This document shows, piece after piece, positions 7,947-17,422 of a stretch of DNA of 64,000 nucleotides (the stretch's first letter is position 1; the number at the start of each line of letters is the position of its first letter). The notes under the pieces were generated by a model. The model saw nothing but the letters and a program-made list of their open reading frames with translations. It was not told the origin of the DNA and searched no databases. The position numbers and the translations under genes are program-made. Source of the DNA: Rhodospirillaceae bacterium (GTDB taxonomy: Bacteria > Pseudomonadota > Alphaproteobacteria > GCA-2731375); NCBI GenBank assembly GCA_018701215.1, contig JABIWH010000039.1, positions 62,001 to 126,000 on the forward strand, read 5' to 3'.

Positions 7947-9128
7947 ATGAGTTTGGCGAAATCCGGTTTGACGAAGGCGGCGTTGCCGCGTTTGGATCTG
8001 CCGCTGCCGATTATACTGATCCTGCTTACCGTCGCCCTGGGGCTTGGCGGGGGCCTCGGCGCCGATCAGGTATTGCTGACGTTTCGGGCCGGGTTTGGCC
8101 GGGCCTTGGGCGATTTTGCTTTGATCTTGCTGCCATCTTTCATGATCGCGGCCAATATGACCCTGCGTCCCCTGCCGACCGTCGGCGGCTGGGTTCGATT
8201 GATCTCGCCATTCTCCGCCGCCGGCATGATCTGCCATGTCACCGCCTATGCCGCCCTGGCGCCGATCGCGGGCAAGCACCGCCTGTCCATGGCCATGGCG
8301 GCCTATGCCGGTTTCATGCTGTTGGTGCCTGCCGGGCCATTGATCGTTGGCGCGGCGTTGGGCGTTGATGATCCGGGGTTGGTACTAGTGGGACTGATGC
8401 TGTTGCTGCCCGTTTGGCTGGCCGGCGAGGTTTGGCTGCGCCTGTTTCCGGCAACCGGCCTAGCCGCGCCCGGTGAACATGAAGGGCCTGCCGAGACGGG
8501 CGAATGGCGCGCCTTTGCCCCCTTTGGTGTGCTTGCGGTCCTGCTGATCGTGGGCTGGACGCTGGATCTTGCCGCCTGGCCGGTGCTTGATTTTCTGACC
8601 CAGCCCAAGGGGGCGTTGCTGTCCGCTGCTGTCTGGTCCTATTTTGATACGCCAACGGAACATCGCCGCGGGGGCGTCGAGAGTGCCATGCGGCGGACCG
8701 CCGGTCTGTTGATCGTGGTGGGGGCCGCCAGCGCCATGGGCGCCATGGCCACGACGGTGTTCCCCATCGATGGTCTGCTGAGCGGTACGACCGGCCATGC
8801 CGCCGCCCTGATCGGCCTGTTCGCCATCGCGGCCATGATGAAGCTGTTGCAAGGCTCGTCCATGGCGACCTTCGTCGCGGTGGCGCCCTTGGTTCTGCCC
8901 ATTGTGGAGCATATGGAGATTTCGCCCATCGCCGCCGTTTACGCCATCTGCCTGGGCAGTTTCGTGGCCATTCTGCCCAACGACAGCTATTACTGGATCG
9001 TGCGCGGCGATGCCCTGGAACAGCAGGGTGATGGGGCCGCGATCCGGCGTTTGGCCGGGGCCTCAATCTGTCAGGCGTTGACCGGGTTGGCGCTGTTGTT
9101 GGCATTCCTGCATTTTGGCCTCGTCTGA
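7947..9128 (+). CDS. GntP-like carboxylate permease, inner membrane
   Basis: A 393-residue integral membrane protein with roughly ten hydrophobic segments. A GGGAG lies 8 nt before ATG 7947. The segment MKLLQGSSMATFVAVAPLVLP matches the conserved late-helix region of gluconate/H+ symporter (GntP) and related anion transporters, followed by LPNDSYYWIVRGDA. It probably imports an organic acid with protons. It is divergent from the LysR gene and 90 bp upstream of the Rieske oxygenase, so an aromatic acid or its precursor is a reasonable but unproved substrate. Confidence 0.75.
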   Translation: MSLAKSGLTKAALPRLDLPLPIILILLTVALGLGGGLGADQVLLTFRAGFGRALGDFALILLPSFMIAANMTLRPLPTVGGWVRLISPFSAAGMICHVTAYAALAPIAGKHRLSMAMAAYAGFMLLVPAGPLIVGAALGVDDPGLVLVGLMLLLPVWLAGEVWLRLFPATGLAAPGEHEGPAETGEWRAFAPFGVLAVLLIVGWTLDLAAWPVLDFLTQPKGALLSAAVWSYFDTPTEHRRGGVESAMRRTAGLLIVVGAASAMGAMATTVFPIDGLLSGTTGHAAALIGLFAIAAMMKLLQGSSMATFVAVAPLVLPIVEHMEISPIAAVYAICLGSFVAILPNDSYYWIVRGDALEQQGDGAAIRRLAGASICQALTGLALLLAFLHFGLV

Positions 9129-9159
9129 CGTTGCTGTTTGATATCGTGACCTGATGCCG

Positions 9160-9188
9160 TTGACAGTCTTGCCCTTATCATCAAACAT
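9160..9188 (+). promoter_or_regulatory. Weak sigma70-type promoter candidate for the Rieske oxygenase
   Basis: TTGACA at 9160-9165 is a perfect -35 match. It is followed after 17 nt by AAACAT, a poor -10. It lies about 30 nt before ATG 9219, with a GGAG between. Offered with low confidence because the -10 is weak. Confidence 0.3.
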
Positions 9189-9218
9189 TGCGCCTCTGAG
9201 AAATGGAGTGCGCATTCG

Positions 9219-10529
9219 ATGCTTTCGATCGAGGACAACGAGCTTTTAACCCGAACCGGAGCGGATACGCCCATGGGGCAGTATTTCCGCCGTTTTTGGC
9301 AGCCCGTGGCCTTGGTTGAGGAACTGCCCGAACCTGATGGCGCGCCGCTGCGAGTCAATATCATGGGCGAGCAGTTGGTCGCCTTTCGCGATACCGAGGG
9401 GCGGATTGGCCTGCTTGATGGCCGTTGTCCGCATCGGGGCGCCGAAATGTTCTTTGGCCGCAACGAAGAATGCGGTCTGCGCTGCGTCTATCATGGCTGG
9501 AAGTTCGATGTCACCGGCAAGGCGATGGATCTGCCGAACATCCCCCCCGGCGCCCGTCATCACGATACGGTCGCGATCAAGTCCTATCCGACGCGGGAGC
9601 AGGGCGATATGGTCTGGGCCTATCTGGGTCCCAGCGCCGAATTTCTGCCCGATGGTAAATTGCCGGAGCCGCCACAGCTGGAATTCACCCAGGTCGAGGC
9701 TGGGCACCGCTATGTCACCAAGCAGTATGTGGATTGCAACTGGGCCCAGATCATGGAGGGAGATCTGGATACCTCGCACTTTTCATTTCTGCATATGCCC
9801 GCGCCCTCTGTCGCCTCGAACGAGAACCCGGACGCCCCCGCCGATGCCCGCCGTCTGCGCTGGATCCGCAATGACCCCATGCCGCATTTTTCCATTTTGG
9901 AACATGACCTGGGCTTTGTGATCGGCGGCATGCGGGCCGGCGATGCGGGCGAGAACTATTGGCGTATCACCCAGTTTACCTTGCCGTCCCACGGCACCGG
10001 GCCTTCCACGTTCCCCGGCGAGACCTATTTCGGCTTTACCATGGTGCCGATCACGGATCAAAGCTGCTGGATGTATTGTTACGGCTGGAACCCGGAGCGG
10101 GCCATCGAGGGCGAGGAACGCGCCAAGCTGGAACAAGGCCACGGCATCATCGCTACCACCGGGGCCGACTATGTACCGGTGCGCAACCGCACCAATGATT
10201 ACATGATCGACCGGGAGGCTCAGCGCAACGTCAGCTATACCGGCGTTAAGGGCCTGGCGGAGCAGGACCTGATGATCCAGGAGAGCCAGGGCCGCATTGT
10301 TGACCGCAGCCGGGAAGTTTTAACGGCGACGGATGCCGCCGTGGTGCGCTTCCGCCGCACTTTGTTGGAAGGTGCCAAGGCCTTGGCGGTATCGGGCAAG
10401 GAACCTGCCGCGCCCTGGCAGGCGGAGGCCTACCGGGTGCGCCCCGGCAGCTGGATCGCGGCCGAGGACACCTCGTTCGAAGACGTCATGCTGGAACGCT
10501 TCGATGATCCGCTCGGGCGCATAAAATAG
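9219..10529 (+). CDS. Rieske non-heme iron oxygenase alpha subunit (phthalate dioxygenase type)
   Basis: A 436-residue ring-hydroxylating oxygenase. The Rieske [2Fe-2S] ligands are C70-P-H72 and C89-x2-H92. The mononuclear iron site is the DLDTSHFSFLH block, with His187 and His192. Length and layout match single-component-type oxygenases such as phthalate 4,5-dioxygenase, which accept electrons from a separate flavin-ferredoxin reductase; no reductase gene is in the neighbourhood. It probably hydroxylates or demethylates an aromatic acid. It is followed by a crotonase gene 25 bp downstream, likely the same transcript. Confidence 0.92.
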   Translation: MLSIEDNELLTRTGADTPMGQYFRRFWQPVALVEELPEPDGAPLRVNIMGEQLVAFRDTEGRIGLLDGRCPHRGAEMFFGRNEECGLRCVYHGWKFDVTGKAMDLPNIPPGARHHDTVAIKSYPTREQGDMVWAYLGPSAEFLPDGKLPEPPQLEFTQVEAGHRYVTKQYVDCNWAQIMEGDLDTSHFSFLHMPAPSVASNENPDAPADARRLRWIRNDPMPHFSILEHDLGFVIGGMRAGDAGENYWRITQFTLPSHGTGPSTFPGETYFGFTMVPITDQSCWMYCYGWNPERAIEGEERAKLEQGHGIIATTGADYVPVRNRTNDYMIDREAQRNVSYTGVKGLAEQDLMIQESQGRIVDRSREVLTATDAAVVRFRRTLLEGAKALAVSGKEPAAPWQAEAYRVRPGSWIAAEDTSFEDVMLERFDDPLGRIK

Positions 10530-10554
10530 ATCCGCGATAACAGTGGAGGATGCG

Positions 10555-11370
10555 ATGAACACCGAAAATGAAACAGCAAGCGGTGGGGGCAGGGGGGGAG
10601 GCGCGCCAGGCCGCATCGTCAGCCGCAAGGAGGGCAATGTTTTTGTCATGGGCATCGACCGGCCGGAGAAATTCAACGGCTTCAGCCCCAAAATGTTTGA
10701 CGAACTGGCGGCGGCCTATCAGGCCTACGAGGACGACGACGGCGCCCGCTGCGCGCTGCTTTATGGCGAAGGCAAGCACTTTGCCGCCGGTGCCGACCTC
10801 AATCTGGTCGATCTGGATTTCAATATATTTCCCGACGGGGTGGTCAATCCGTGCAACATGGGTGCGATCCGTCGGACCAAGCCATTGGTCGTCGCGGTTC
10901 AAGGCGTCTGCTTCACCATCGGGGTGGAATTGATGCTGGCCGCGGACATTGTCGTGGCCGCCTCCGATACCCGCTTTGGCCAGATCGAAGTCGCCAGGGG
11001 CGTGCTGCCCTTTGCCGGCGGCACCTTTCAGATGGTCGAACGGGCTGGCTGGGGCAATGCCATGCGCTATCTGCTGACCGGCGAAGAGTTCGATGCGGAA
11101 ACCGCCTACCGCATGGGCTTCGTGCAGGAGGTGGTGGCGCCGGGCAAACAGTTCGCCAAGGCCATGGCAATCGCCGAACGTATTGCCGCTCAAGCTCCCT
11201 TGGCGGTGCAGGCGACCATGGCCTCCGCCCGGACCGCCATGTTGGAGGGCATCCCGGCGGCGGCGGCTGCATTGCCCGCCACCGTAACCCGGCTGCGCGC
11301 CACCGAGGATTTCGCTGAGGGCATGCTGTCCTTCAAGGAAAAGCGCGATGGCCGTTTTGTCGGCCGTTAA
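10555..11370 (+). CDS. Enoyl-CoA hydratase/isomerase family protein (crotonase)
   Basis: A 271-residue crotonase starting at ATG 10555; a GGAGG lies 5 nt upstream. A short Gly/Ser-rich leader (residues 6-16) precedes the fold. Oxyanion-hole segments are GKHFAAGADLNLVD and VQGVCFTIGVELMLAADI. The FGQIEVARGVLPFAGGT stretch supplies the Glu and the conserved loop that hydratases use. It follows the Rieske oxygenase by 25 bp, suggesting joint transcription. The actual CoA substrate is unknown. Confidence 0.88.
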   Translation: MNTENETASGGGRGGGAPGRIVSRKEGNVFVMGIDRPEKFNGFSPKMFDELAAAYQAYEDDDGARCALLYGEGKHFAAGADLNLVDLDFNIFPDGVVNPCNMGAIRRTKPLVVAVQGVCFTIGVELMLAADIVVAASDTRFGQIEVARGVLPFAGGTFQMVERAGWGNAMRYLLTGEEFDAETAYRMGFVQEVVAPGKQFAKAMAIAERIAAQAPLAVQATMASARTAMLEGIPAAAAALPATVTRLRATEDFAEGMLSFKEKRDGRFVGR

Positions 11371-11715
11371 TACCTTTTATGTTGCTTTTTCGCTGTCTGG
11401 ACGGATGCTGAGGAAGATGAATTTCTAGCGGATTGTTGTGAGAAATTGGATTGCCATTGGGTCAAACTCAAGTCTTGGTCGATAGAAGATGCCGTTTTTG
11501 AAATTGTCTGTGAAGTATTGCTATGGTGACGCGTATCACTTGTGAATAGAGGCGAGGGCCTGCATCTATCTGTCATGCCGCAATGACGGGATTGACCGTA
11601 CGAGGTCTAAAGCCCCTGCCATGAGTATCGTTGCCAATATGCCCGATATATTCGGAGTGGAGAAGCAAGGCAGCATGACTGGATTGAGGGCAAGCCGAAG
11701 AGAGAGGATCATTTC
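11371..11715 (+). other. 345-bp intergenic gap before the Tad genes
   Basis: No credible gene is visible on either strand. The stretch is AT-richer than its surroundings, ends in AGAGAGGA ahead of GTG 11716, and should hold the promoter of the Tad block. I found no clear hairpin terminator for the crotonase gene. Confidence 0.5.
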
Positions 11716-12291
11716 GTGACTTCTCATCGTAACGCCGCACATCACAACGCTGGAAAGATGGGCCCGGCCGAGCGCTGGCGCAAGGCGACCGAGGGACGCT
11801 GGCATAGCGGTGTCACGGCCATTGAAACGGCGTTGATCATGCCGGTGTTCCTGCTGATCAGTTTTGGCATCATCGAGGTTTCGCTGTTGCACGTTGCGGC
11901 CAGCACGATCGAGGGGCAGGTAACGGCGGCTTCGCGTCAGATCCGAACTGGCAATATCCAAAACACCGCTGATCCGATCGGCGAATTCACACAGATTTTG
12001 TGCGGCGGCACAACGTTTATCGACTGCAATAATCTGATCATTGATGTGCGCAAGTTCGATTCTTTCAGCGACATCACTTATCCCAGCTATTTCAACGACG
12101 ATGGCGAAGCGGAAAGCAACACCTTCGATCCCGGCGGCGCCGGCGATACGGTGCTGGTGCGGGTGGCCTACAAATGGAAAATCTTAACGCCGTTCCTGAC
12201 AGCCTACCTTGGTGATGGCGGCGGCAGTTCGAAATTGCTGCATTCCGCGGCGGTGTTCCGTACCGAGCCTTATGACGGGCCGATAAATTGA
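11716..12291 (+). CDS. TadE-like pseudopilin/assembly protein
   Basis: A 191-residue protein with a GTG start and an AGAGGA 8 nt upstream; ATG 11758 is an alternative. The short basic N-terminus is followed by GVTAIETALIMPVFLLISFGIIEVSLLHVA (residues 34-63). That is the TadE-type single transmembrane segment with the conserved Glu of pseudopilins; the rest is exported. TadE, TadF and TadG are minor components of the Flp/Tad pilus. Its stop overlaps the TTG start of the next Tad gene by 3 bases. No tadA/B/C, rcpA or flp gene is in the window. Confidence 0.85.
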   Translation: MTSHRNAAHHNAGKMGPAERWRKATEGRWHSGVTAIETALIMPVFLLISFGIIEVSLLHVAASTIEGQVTAASRQIRTGNIQNTADPIGEFTQILCGGTTFIDCNNLIIDVRKFDSFSDITYPSYFNDDGEAESNTFDPGGAGDTVLVRVAYKWKILTPFLTAYLGDGGGSSKLLHSAAVFRTEPYDGPIN

Positions 12292-12812
12292 ACGCCCTGC
12301 TGAGAGCGTTCGCCCGTTGCCGCCGCGGTATCGCGGCGATGGAGTTCGCCTTGGTGGCACCGGTTGGCGTGGTGTTGTTGATGGGGATTTCGGAATTTGG
12401 TACCGCCATGCTGATTGACCGCAAGGTTACCAGGGCGACCCATGTTGGCGCCGATCTGGTGGCGCAGGAAACGGTGATGGACGCTGATAAGGTTTCAGAC
12501 CTGTTCACGGCCATGGAAGCAATCTTGGAGCCGTTTCCAACCGATGCCTACATTCGCGTCACGTCTGTGTGGTTGAACCCGGACACCGATGCCACCGAGG
12601 TTGATTGGAGCGAAGCGCGCAACGGTGCGGCGGATAGCGGCGACTACGAATTGCCTCAAGGATTGATCGTCGAGGATAGTGGCAGCGTCATCGTCACCCA
12701 TATCATCTACAGCTACAGTCCTCTGTATGACGATTTTATCCTTGGCGATATTACGCTCGAAGATAAATCCTACCTGAAACCACGGCGGACAACCAAGGTC
12801 GCGGGACCATGA
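12288..12812 (+). CDS. TadE/TadF-like pseudopilin protein
   Basis: A 174-residue protein with the same architecture as the preceding gene: CRRGIAAMEFALVAPVGVVLLMGISEFG (residues 11-38) is a TadE-like hydrophobic segment with the conserved Glu, followed by an exported beta-rich region. The start appears to be TTG 12288, overlapping the upstream stop (TTGA). No other start lies before the conserved RRGIAAMEF motif, whose own ATG is too late. Overlap and order argue for translational coupling in one Tad operon. Confidence 0.83.
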   Translation: MNALLRAFARCRRGIAAMEFALVAPVGVVLLMGISEFGTAMLIDRKVTRATHVGADLVAQETVMDADKVSDLFTAMEAILEPFPTDAYIRVTSVWLNPDTDATEVDWSEARNGAADSGDYELPQGLIVEDSGSVIVTHIIYSYSPLYDDFILGDITLEDKSYLKPRRTTKVAGP

Positions 12813-12882
12813 CCCATTGCATGACGGGTAGCTGTATATGAGGCCCCGGCACGTTCTTGATCAAAGGTAATAGAGTGATGTG

Positions 12883-14289
12883 ATGACGAGGCAGATGAGA
12901 CAGTTCCAGACCGGGCGGCTGACCGCGCATTGGCGATGGCTGGCTGCATTGTTGGCGGGTTTTGCCGAAGACCGTCGGGGTGTCGTCGCGATTTTATTCG
13001 CGCTGGCCTTGATCCCGATCGTGGCCGCCGGCGGCGCCGCCGTCGATATCTCCCGCGCCTACATTGTAAAACAACGTCTGGGTTTCGCCTTGGATGCCGC
13101 CGGCCTGGCCGTGGGCTCGGCCACCGGGCTGAGCGATGCTGAACTCAATACCTTGATGCTTTCCTATTTTAACGCCAATTACCCGGTTGATGAAATCGGC
13201 GTTACCGCGACACCGGTTCTAACGATACAGGATAGTGAACTTACCCTTACGGCAACCGCCGAGATCGACACGACCTTGATGCGCATTGCGCAAATCAACA
13301 GCATAACGGTGTCGGCGACGACAACGATTATCCGCGAGACCTCGGGCCTGGATGTAGTCCTGGTGCTGGACAACACGGGCTCCATGTCGGGTTCCAAGCT
13401 TACGTCTCTCAAGGACGCCTCGGAGACCTTCATCGATATTCTGTTTGGTGACGAGACCGAACCGGAGCTGTTGAAGGTCGGCATCGTGCCCTTTACCGGC
13501 AGCGTCAATTTGGGTGTCGATACGACGTTCCGGGATACCTATACGACGGTTAATCCGGCCGATGGGAACTATGATCCCGATGATTGGCGCGGCTGTGTGG
13601 AGGCGCGCGCCTACCCCTATGATACCACCGATGACAGCCAGCTTGACCCGAACGCGGGGGGCGGCAAGTGGGAGCGCTATTTGTACCCTGATCACTACTA
13701 TCGAAACCGCTGGAGCCGATTGCGCGACGACCTTTCGAACAATGCATACTATGGGCCAAATAAACAATGTCCGGTGGAGCTTCTGCCCCTGACGAATGTC
13801 AAACAGGATATTCTGGACAAGATCGACGAGATGATCGCAAACGGTGTCACCCACGTTAATCTGGGCGCCGTTTGGGGCTGGCGCGTGCTCTCGCCGAGTG
13901 CGCCCTACACCAATGGCGCGGCCTATGACGATGAAGAAACCAACAAGGCGATCGTGATCATGACCGATGGCGAGAATTACATATCATCAAGCAGCGGCGC
14001 CTATTCCGGCTATGGATACTTGTCCGACGGCAATCTGGGCACCACCAGCCGTTCGGCGGCCGAGGATGAACTGGACAGCCGTTTGTCCGAGGTCTGCACC
14101 AACATCAAGGCCACGGGCGTGCTGGTCTACACAATTACTTTCCAAGTCGATTCGAACACAATTCAAAACCTCATGCGCAACTGCGCGACGGACAGCAACA
14201 AGTACTTCAACTCCCCATCCGGGGACGAACTAGAGAGCGCGTTCCGCGCCATTGGCGCCGAATTGAGCAATCTGCGGATCGGAAATTAG
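12883..14289 (+). CDS. TadG-like protein with von Willebrand factor A domain
   Basis: A 468-residue protein. The N-terminal Tad region RRGVVAILFALALIPIVAAGG (about residues 26-46) is the membrane anchor, followed by an ectodomain. A VWA domain begins near residue 160 with the metal-site motif DNTGSMSG. MTDGENY and late repeats such as TNIKATGVLVYTITFQ follow. TadG helps anchor or assemble the Tad pilus at the envelope. ATG 12883 is preferred over GTG 12880; the SD is weak. It is last of three Tad genes and convergent with the BenE gene 12 bp away. Confidence 0.87.
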   Translation: MTRQMRQFQTGRLTAHWRWLAALLAGFAEDRRGVVAILFALALIPIVAAGGAAVDISRAYIVKQRLGFALDAAGLAVGSATGLSDAELNTLMLSYFNANYPVDEIGVTATPVLTIQDSELTLTATAEIDTTLMRIAQINSITVSATTTIIRETSGLDVVLVLDNTGSMSGSKLTSLKDASETFIDILFGDETEPELLKVGIVPFTGSVNLGVDTTFRDTYTTVNPADGNYDPDDWRGCVEARAYPYDTTDDSQLDPNAGGGKWERYLYPDHYYRNRWSRLRDDLSNNAYYGPNKQCPVELLPLTNVKQDILDKIDEMIANGVTHVNLGAVWGWRVLSPSAPYTNGAAYDDEETNKAIVIMTDGENYISSSSGAYSGYGYLSDGNLGTTSRSAAEDELDSRLSEVCTNIKATGVLVYTITFQVDSNTIQNLMRNCATDSNKYFNSPSGDELESAFRAIGAELSNLRIGN

Positions 14290-14301
14290 CCGCGATACGC
14301 G

Positions 14302-15519
14302 CTAAGACGCGAGGCCCCGCCTTCGCAACAGCATGGTGACCGCATAACCGAAGACCAGGCCCCAGAACGGCGCGCCCACATTCAGGATCGCAACGCCTGA
14401 CAGGGTAACTAGAAAGCTGACCAGGGCGCCCAATGCATGCGGTCCGCCAAAGGCCGTGGTGAAGGCGCCCTGCAACACGCCCAGCATGGCCAGGCCGCCC
14501 AGCATGTTGATGAAGACCGCCGGCAGGACCAGGCCCAGACCGGTGGTGAAGGGTGAAAACAGCCCGAAGGCAATGGCGAACAGACCGAACAGAACACCCG
14601 CCATATAGCGCCGCTCTTTGGCGCCCGAGGTATTTAGGATGGCATTCGCCGGGCCGGTAACGCAGGTTGGCACCGAGCCGAAAATACCGAAAACCAGGCT
14701 GCCCAGGCCGCAGGTCACGGTCAGGCTGTTTTCCGGCGGCTCGAAGCCGGCCTGGCGCAGGATGACAAAACCTTGGGCGTTCTGCGCCGCGATCACAGTG
14801 ACCGCCAGGGGTACGACCAATTCGCCCAAGGCCCGCAGCGTGAACACGGGCGTATATAAAATCGGCTCGGCGATGGCCAGGGACGGGATCTCGACACCTG
14901 TCATTTGGCCGGAAAAGATAATCGCGGCGGTGCCGGCGGCCAGGGCGCAGAGCACCGGTGGCAGCACCCGGCCCAGGCGGGGCAGGGCGGTGGGAATGGC
15001 AAAGGCCGCGACCATGACAATGGCCATCACCGTGGCCTCGTCAAAGGCCTTGATGATGTTCAGGCCAAAGGGCAGAAAGACACCCGCCACCATGGCCATG
15101 ACAATAGGCATGGGGATCGCCGCCATGATCTTGCGCACCAGGCCGGTGACGCCCAGGAATGCCAGCAGCACGCCGCAGACCAGATAGGCGCCGATCACCT
15201 CGGCAAAGGTTAAATGCGGCAGCGCGCCGCCGACCAGCACCGCGCCGGGGATGGTCCACATAATGGCGATCGGTTGGCGGAACAGATAGGAATAGGACAT
15301 GGTCAGCAGGCCGCCGAAACCAAAGGCGGCGAAGACCCAGGAACTGAGATCCCCAGGGGCCAGGCCGCCCTGGCGGCCGACGGCCAGGATGATCACTACC
15401 GGGCCCGAGATGGCAAACAGCCAGGCCACCAGGGCGTTGACCAGATTGTGCCGGTCAACGCCCGCAAGGCATTCCTTCAGCCCCGGCAGGGGGCGTGGTA
15501 GCGGCTCCAGAATAGCCAT
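14302..15519 (-). CDS. BenE-family benzoate/H+ symporter-like permease
   Basis: A 405-residue, about 12-helix membrane protein. The BenE family is recognised by GPVVIILAVGRQGGL near residue 40, the FRQPIAIMWTIPGAVL segment, and FGSVPTCVTGPANAI in the C-terminal half. It is expected to import benzoate or a related aromatic acid with protons. It follows the FAH-family hydrolase gene on the same strand by 22 bp, so uptake and ring-cleavage-product hydrolysis may share a transcript. Confidence 0.88.
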   Translation of the reverse strand: MAILEPLPRPLPGLKECLAGVDRHNLVNALVAWLFAISGPVVIILAVGRQGGLAPGDLSSWVFAAFGFGGLLTMSYSYLFRQPIAIMWTIPGAVLVGGALPHLTFAEVIGAYLVCGVLLAFLGVTGLVRKIMAAIPMPIVMAMVAGVFLPFGLNIIKAFDEATVMAIVMVAAFAIPTALPRLGRVLPPVLCALAAGTAAIIFSGQMTGVEIPSLAIAEPILYTPVFTLRALGELVVPLAVTVIAAQNAQGFVILRQAGFEPPENSLTVTCGLGSLVFGIFGSVPTCVTGPANAILNTSGAKERRYMAGVLFGLFAIAFGLFSPFTTGLGLVLPAVFINMLGGLAMLGVLQGAFTTAFGGPHALGALVSFLVTLSGVAILNVGAPFWGLVFGYAVTMLLRRRGLAS

Positions 15520-15541
15520 GGATGGTGGTTAAACCTGTTGG

Positions 15542-16399
15542 TTATTCAGCAACGATGGGATTGGAGAGGACGCCAATGCCCTCGATCTCGATTTCACAGA
15601 CGTCGCCGTCCTTCATCCAGATGTTCGGCGTCCGCGCGGAACCAACACCGGGCGGGGTGCCCATGATAATGACGTCGCCGACTTCCAAGGTCATCACTTC
15701 CGAAAGCACTTCGATCACCCGGGGGACATCAAAGATATGCTGCTTGGTCGTCGAATTTTGCAGGGTCTTGCCATTCAGACGGCATTGGATCTGCAGGTCG
15801 CCGACGCCGTTGGGCAGCTCGTCAGGCGTTACCAATTCGGGGCCAAAGCCGCCCGAGGCATCGAAATTCTTGCCCAGGGTCCATTGCGGTGCCTTGAATT
15901 GATAGCTGCGGATGGAGCCGTCGTTGAAACAGGAATAGCCGGCCACGTGATCCAGGGCGTTGGCCTCAGCAATATGCCGCCCGGCCTTGCCGATCACCAC
16001 CGCCAGCTCCGCCTCGTAATCATAGTCCGAGGCTGCCTTGGGCAGGATCATGGGCGTGTTATGGGCCGCCAGCGAGGTAGCGGAACGCATGAAGATAATG
16101 GGGTAATCGGGGATTGGCATATTGGTTTCGATGGCGTGGTCGCGGTAGTTCAGGCCGCAGCAGGGGATCTTCGGCGGATTGGGCACGGGCGGTAGGTAGG
16201 TTACCCCGGCGGCGGGGATCAGGGCATCGTCGCCGGCCGCCTGGGCTGCTTTGTCGGCCTGATCCAGGGCGCCCGCCGTCAGCAGGCCGATCATGTCTTG
16301 CGGCAGTTCCGGCGCCGCCTTGGACAGATCAACATAATTGTCGCCCCGCCGCACTGCCAGGGTGGGGGTGCCGTTGTGATTAATGGTTGCGATGCGCAT
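15542..16399 (-). CDS. Fumarylacetoacetate hydrolase (FAH) family protein
   Basis: A 285-residue protein from ATG 16399, chosen because a GAGGA lies upstream and the extra 18 residues of the longer frame are not conserved. The N-terminal MRIATINHNGTPTLAV and the catalytic core NYRDHAIE, DYEAELAVVIGKAG, YSCFNDGSIR and GDVIIMGTPPGVG are FAH-family marks, including the Glu metal ligands. Members hydrolyse acylpyruvates such as fumarylpyruvate in the gentisate route, or decarboxylate oxaloacetate. Proximity to BenE and to a salicylate-hydroxylase-like monooxygenase fits aromatic acid degradation, which is an inference. Confidence 0.9.
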   Translation of the reverse strand: MRIATINHNGTPTLAVRRGDNYVDLSKAAPELPQDMIGLLTAGALDQADKAAQAAGDDALIPAAGVTYLPPVPNPPKIPCCGLNYRDHAIETNMPIPDYPIIFMRSATSLAAHNTPMILPKAASDYDYEAELAVVIGKAGRHIAEANALDHVAGYSCFNDGSIRSYQFKAPQWTLGKNFDASGGFGPELVTPDELPNGVGDLQIQCRLNGKTLQNSTTKQHIFDVPRVIEVLSEVMTLEVGDVIIMGTPPGVGSARTPNIWMKDGDVCEIEIEGIGVLSNPIVAE

Positions 16400-16570
16400 G
16401 GTTCGTTCCGTCCTCTTGATACGGTTGTGTGGGCTGAATTTATTGGAGCGCAACTTACGATGTTGCGTCAGCCCTGCCTAGGGTTTCCGTGGATTTATCA
16501 TGTAGCTGGACAGAGCCCGGTCCGTTGGCTCTAATGGCGCCTCAATTCAGCACAAACAGGAGGGCACGCC

Positions 16571-17410
16571 ATGCATGTTGGCGCCTTGATTTTCGCGACG
16601 GACTACACCATCCGCATGGACGAACTGGCCGTGGCCATGGAGGAGCGCGGCTTTGAATCCCTGTTCCTGCCCGAACATACGCACATTCCGGCGTCGCGCC
16701 TTTCACCTTGGCCGGGCGGCGCCGATCTGCCCAGCGATTACTGGCATACCCACGACCCCTTCGTGGCCCTGGCCTATGCCGGTGCGGTGACCAAGAACCT
16801 GAAACTGGGCACCGGCATTTGCCTGTTGGCGCAGCGCGAAGCCATTGTCACCGCCAAGAACGTGGCCAGCTTGGATATGATGTCCAACGGCCGCTTTATT
16901 TTTGGCATCGGCGGTGGTTGGAATGTGGAGGAAATGAACGACCACGGCGTCGAATACAAAACCCGCTTTGCCCAGATCAAGGATCAGGTTTTGGCCATGA
17001 AGGCGCTGTGGACCGAAGAGGACGCCGCCTATCATGGCGAGTTCGTCAATTTCGATGCCTCGTGGGCCCATCCAAAACCGGTGCAGACACCGCACCCGCC
17101 GGTGATCATGGGCGGCGAGACGGACTATACCCTGGCCAGGGTGGTGGATTATTGCGATGGCTGGCTACCCCGCGCCCGCCATGGCTTCGATGCGGCCGAA
17201 AATATGGCGCGCCTGAAAAAATTCGCCGATGCTGCCGGGCGCGATGCCGCCGAGATTTCGGTCAGCGTCTTTGGCGCGCCGGGCGATGCGGACGAGCTGG
17301 CCAAATATGCCGAGGCAGGTGTGACCCGGGCTATTTTGGGCCTGCCGTCGGCGCCGCGCGACGAGGTTCTGCGTCTGCTGGATCAATATGCACCTTTGGT
17401 CACCAAGTAG
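16571..17410 (+). CDS. LLM-class flavin oxidoreductase (Rv2161c-like)
   Basis: A 279-residue luciferase-like TIM-barrel protein: GALIFATDYTIRMDELA at the N-terminus, LFLPEHTHIPASR, a cofactor loop GTGICLLAQREAI and RFIFGIGGGWNVEEM. This matches the TIGR03619-type subfamily, often labelled F420-dependent; FMN use is equally possible and F420 biosynthesis cannot be judged from this window. AGGAGGG precedes the ATG. It leads a tight plus-strand run with NIPSNAP, SDR and NUDIX genes, separated by 12-35 bp. Confidence 0.88.
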   Translation: MHVGALIFATDYTIRMDELAVAMEERGFESLFLPEHTHIPASRLSPWPGGADLPSDYWHTHDPFVALAYAGAVTKNLKLGTGICLLAQREAIVTAKNVASLDMMSNGRFIFGIGGGWNVEEMNDHGVEYKTRFAQIKDQVLAMKALWTEEDAAYHGEFVNFDASWAHPKPVQTPHPPVIMGGETDYTLARVVDYCDGWLPRARHGFDAAENMARLKKFADAAGRDAAEISVSVFGAPGDADELAKYAEAGVTRAILGLPSAPRDEVLRLLDQYAPLVTK

Positions 17411-17422
17411 AGGAGATTTGCA

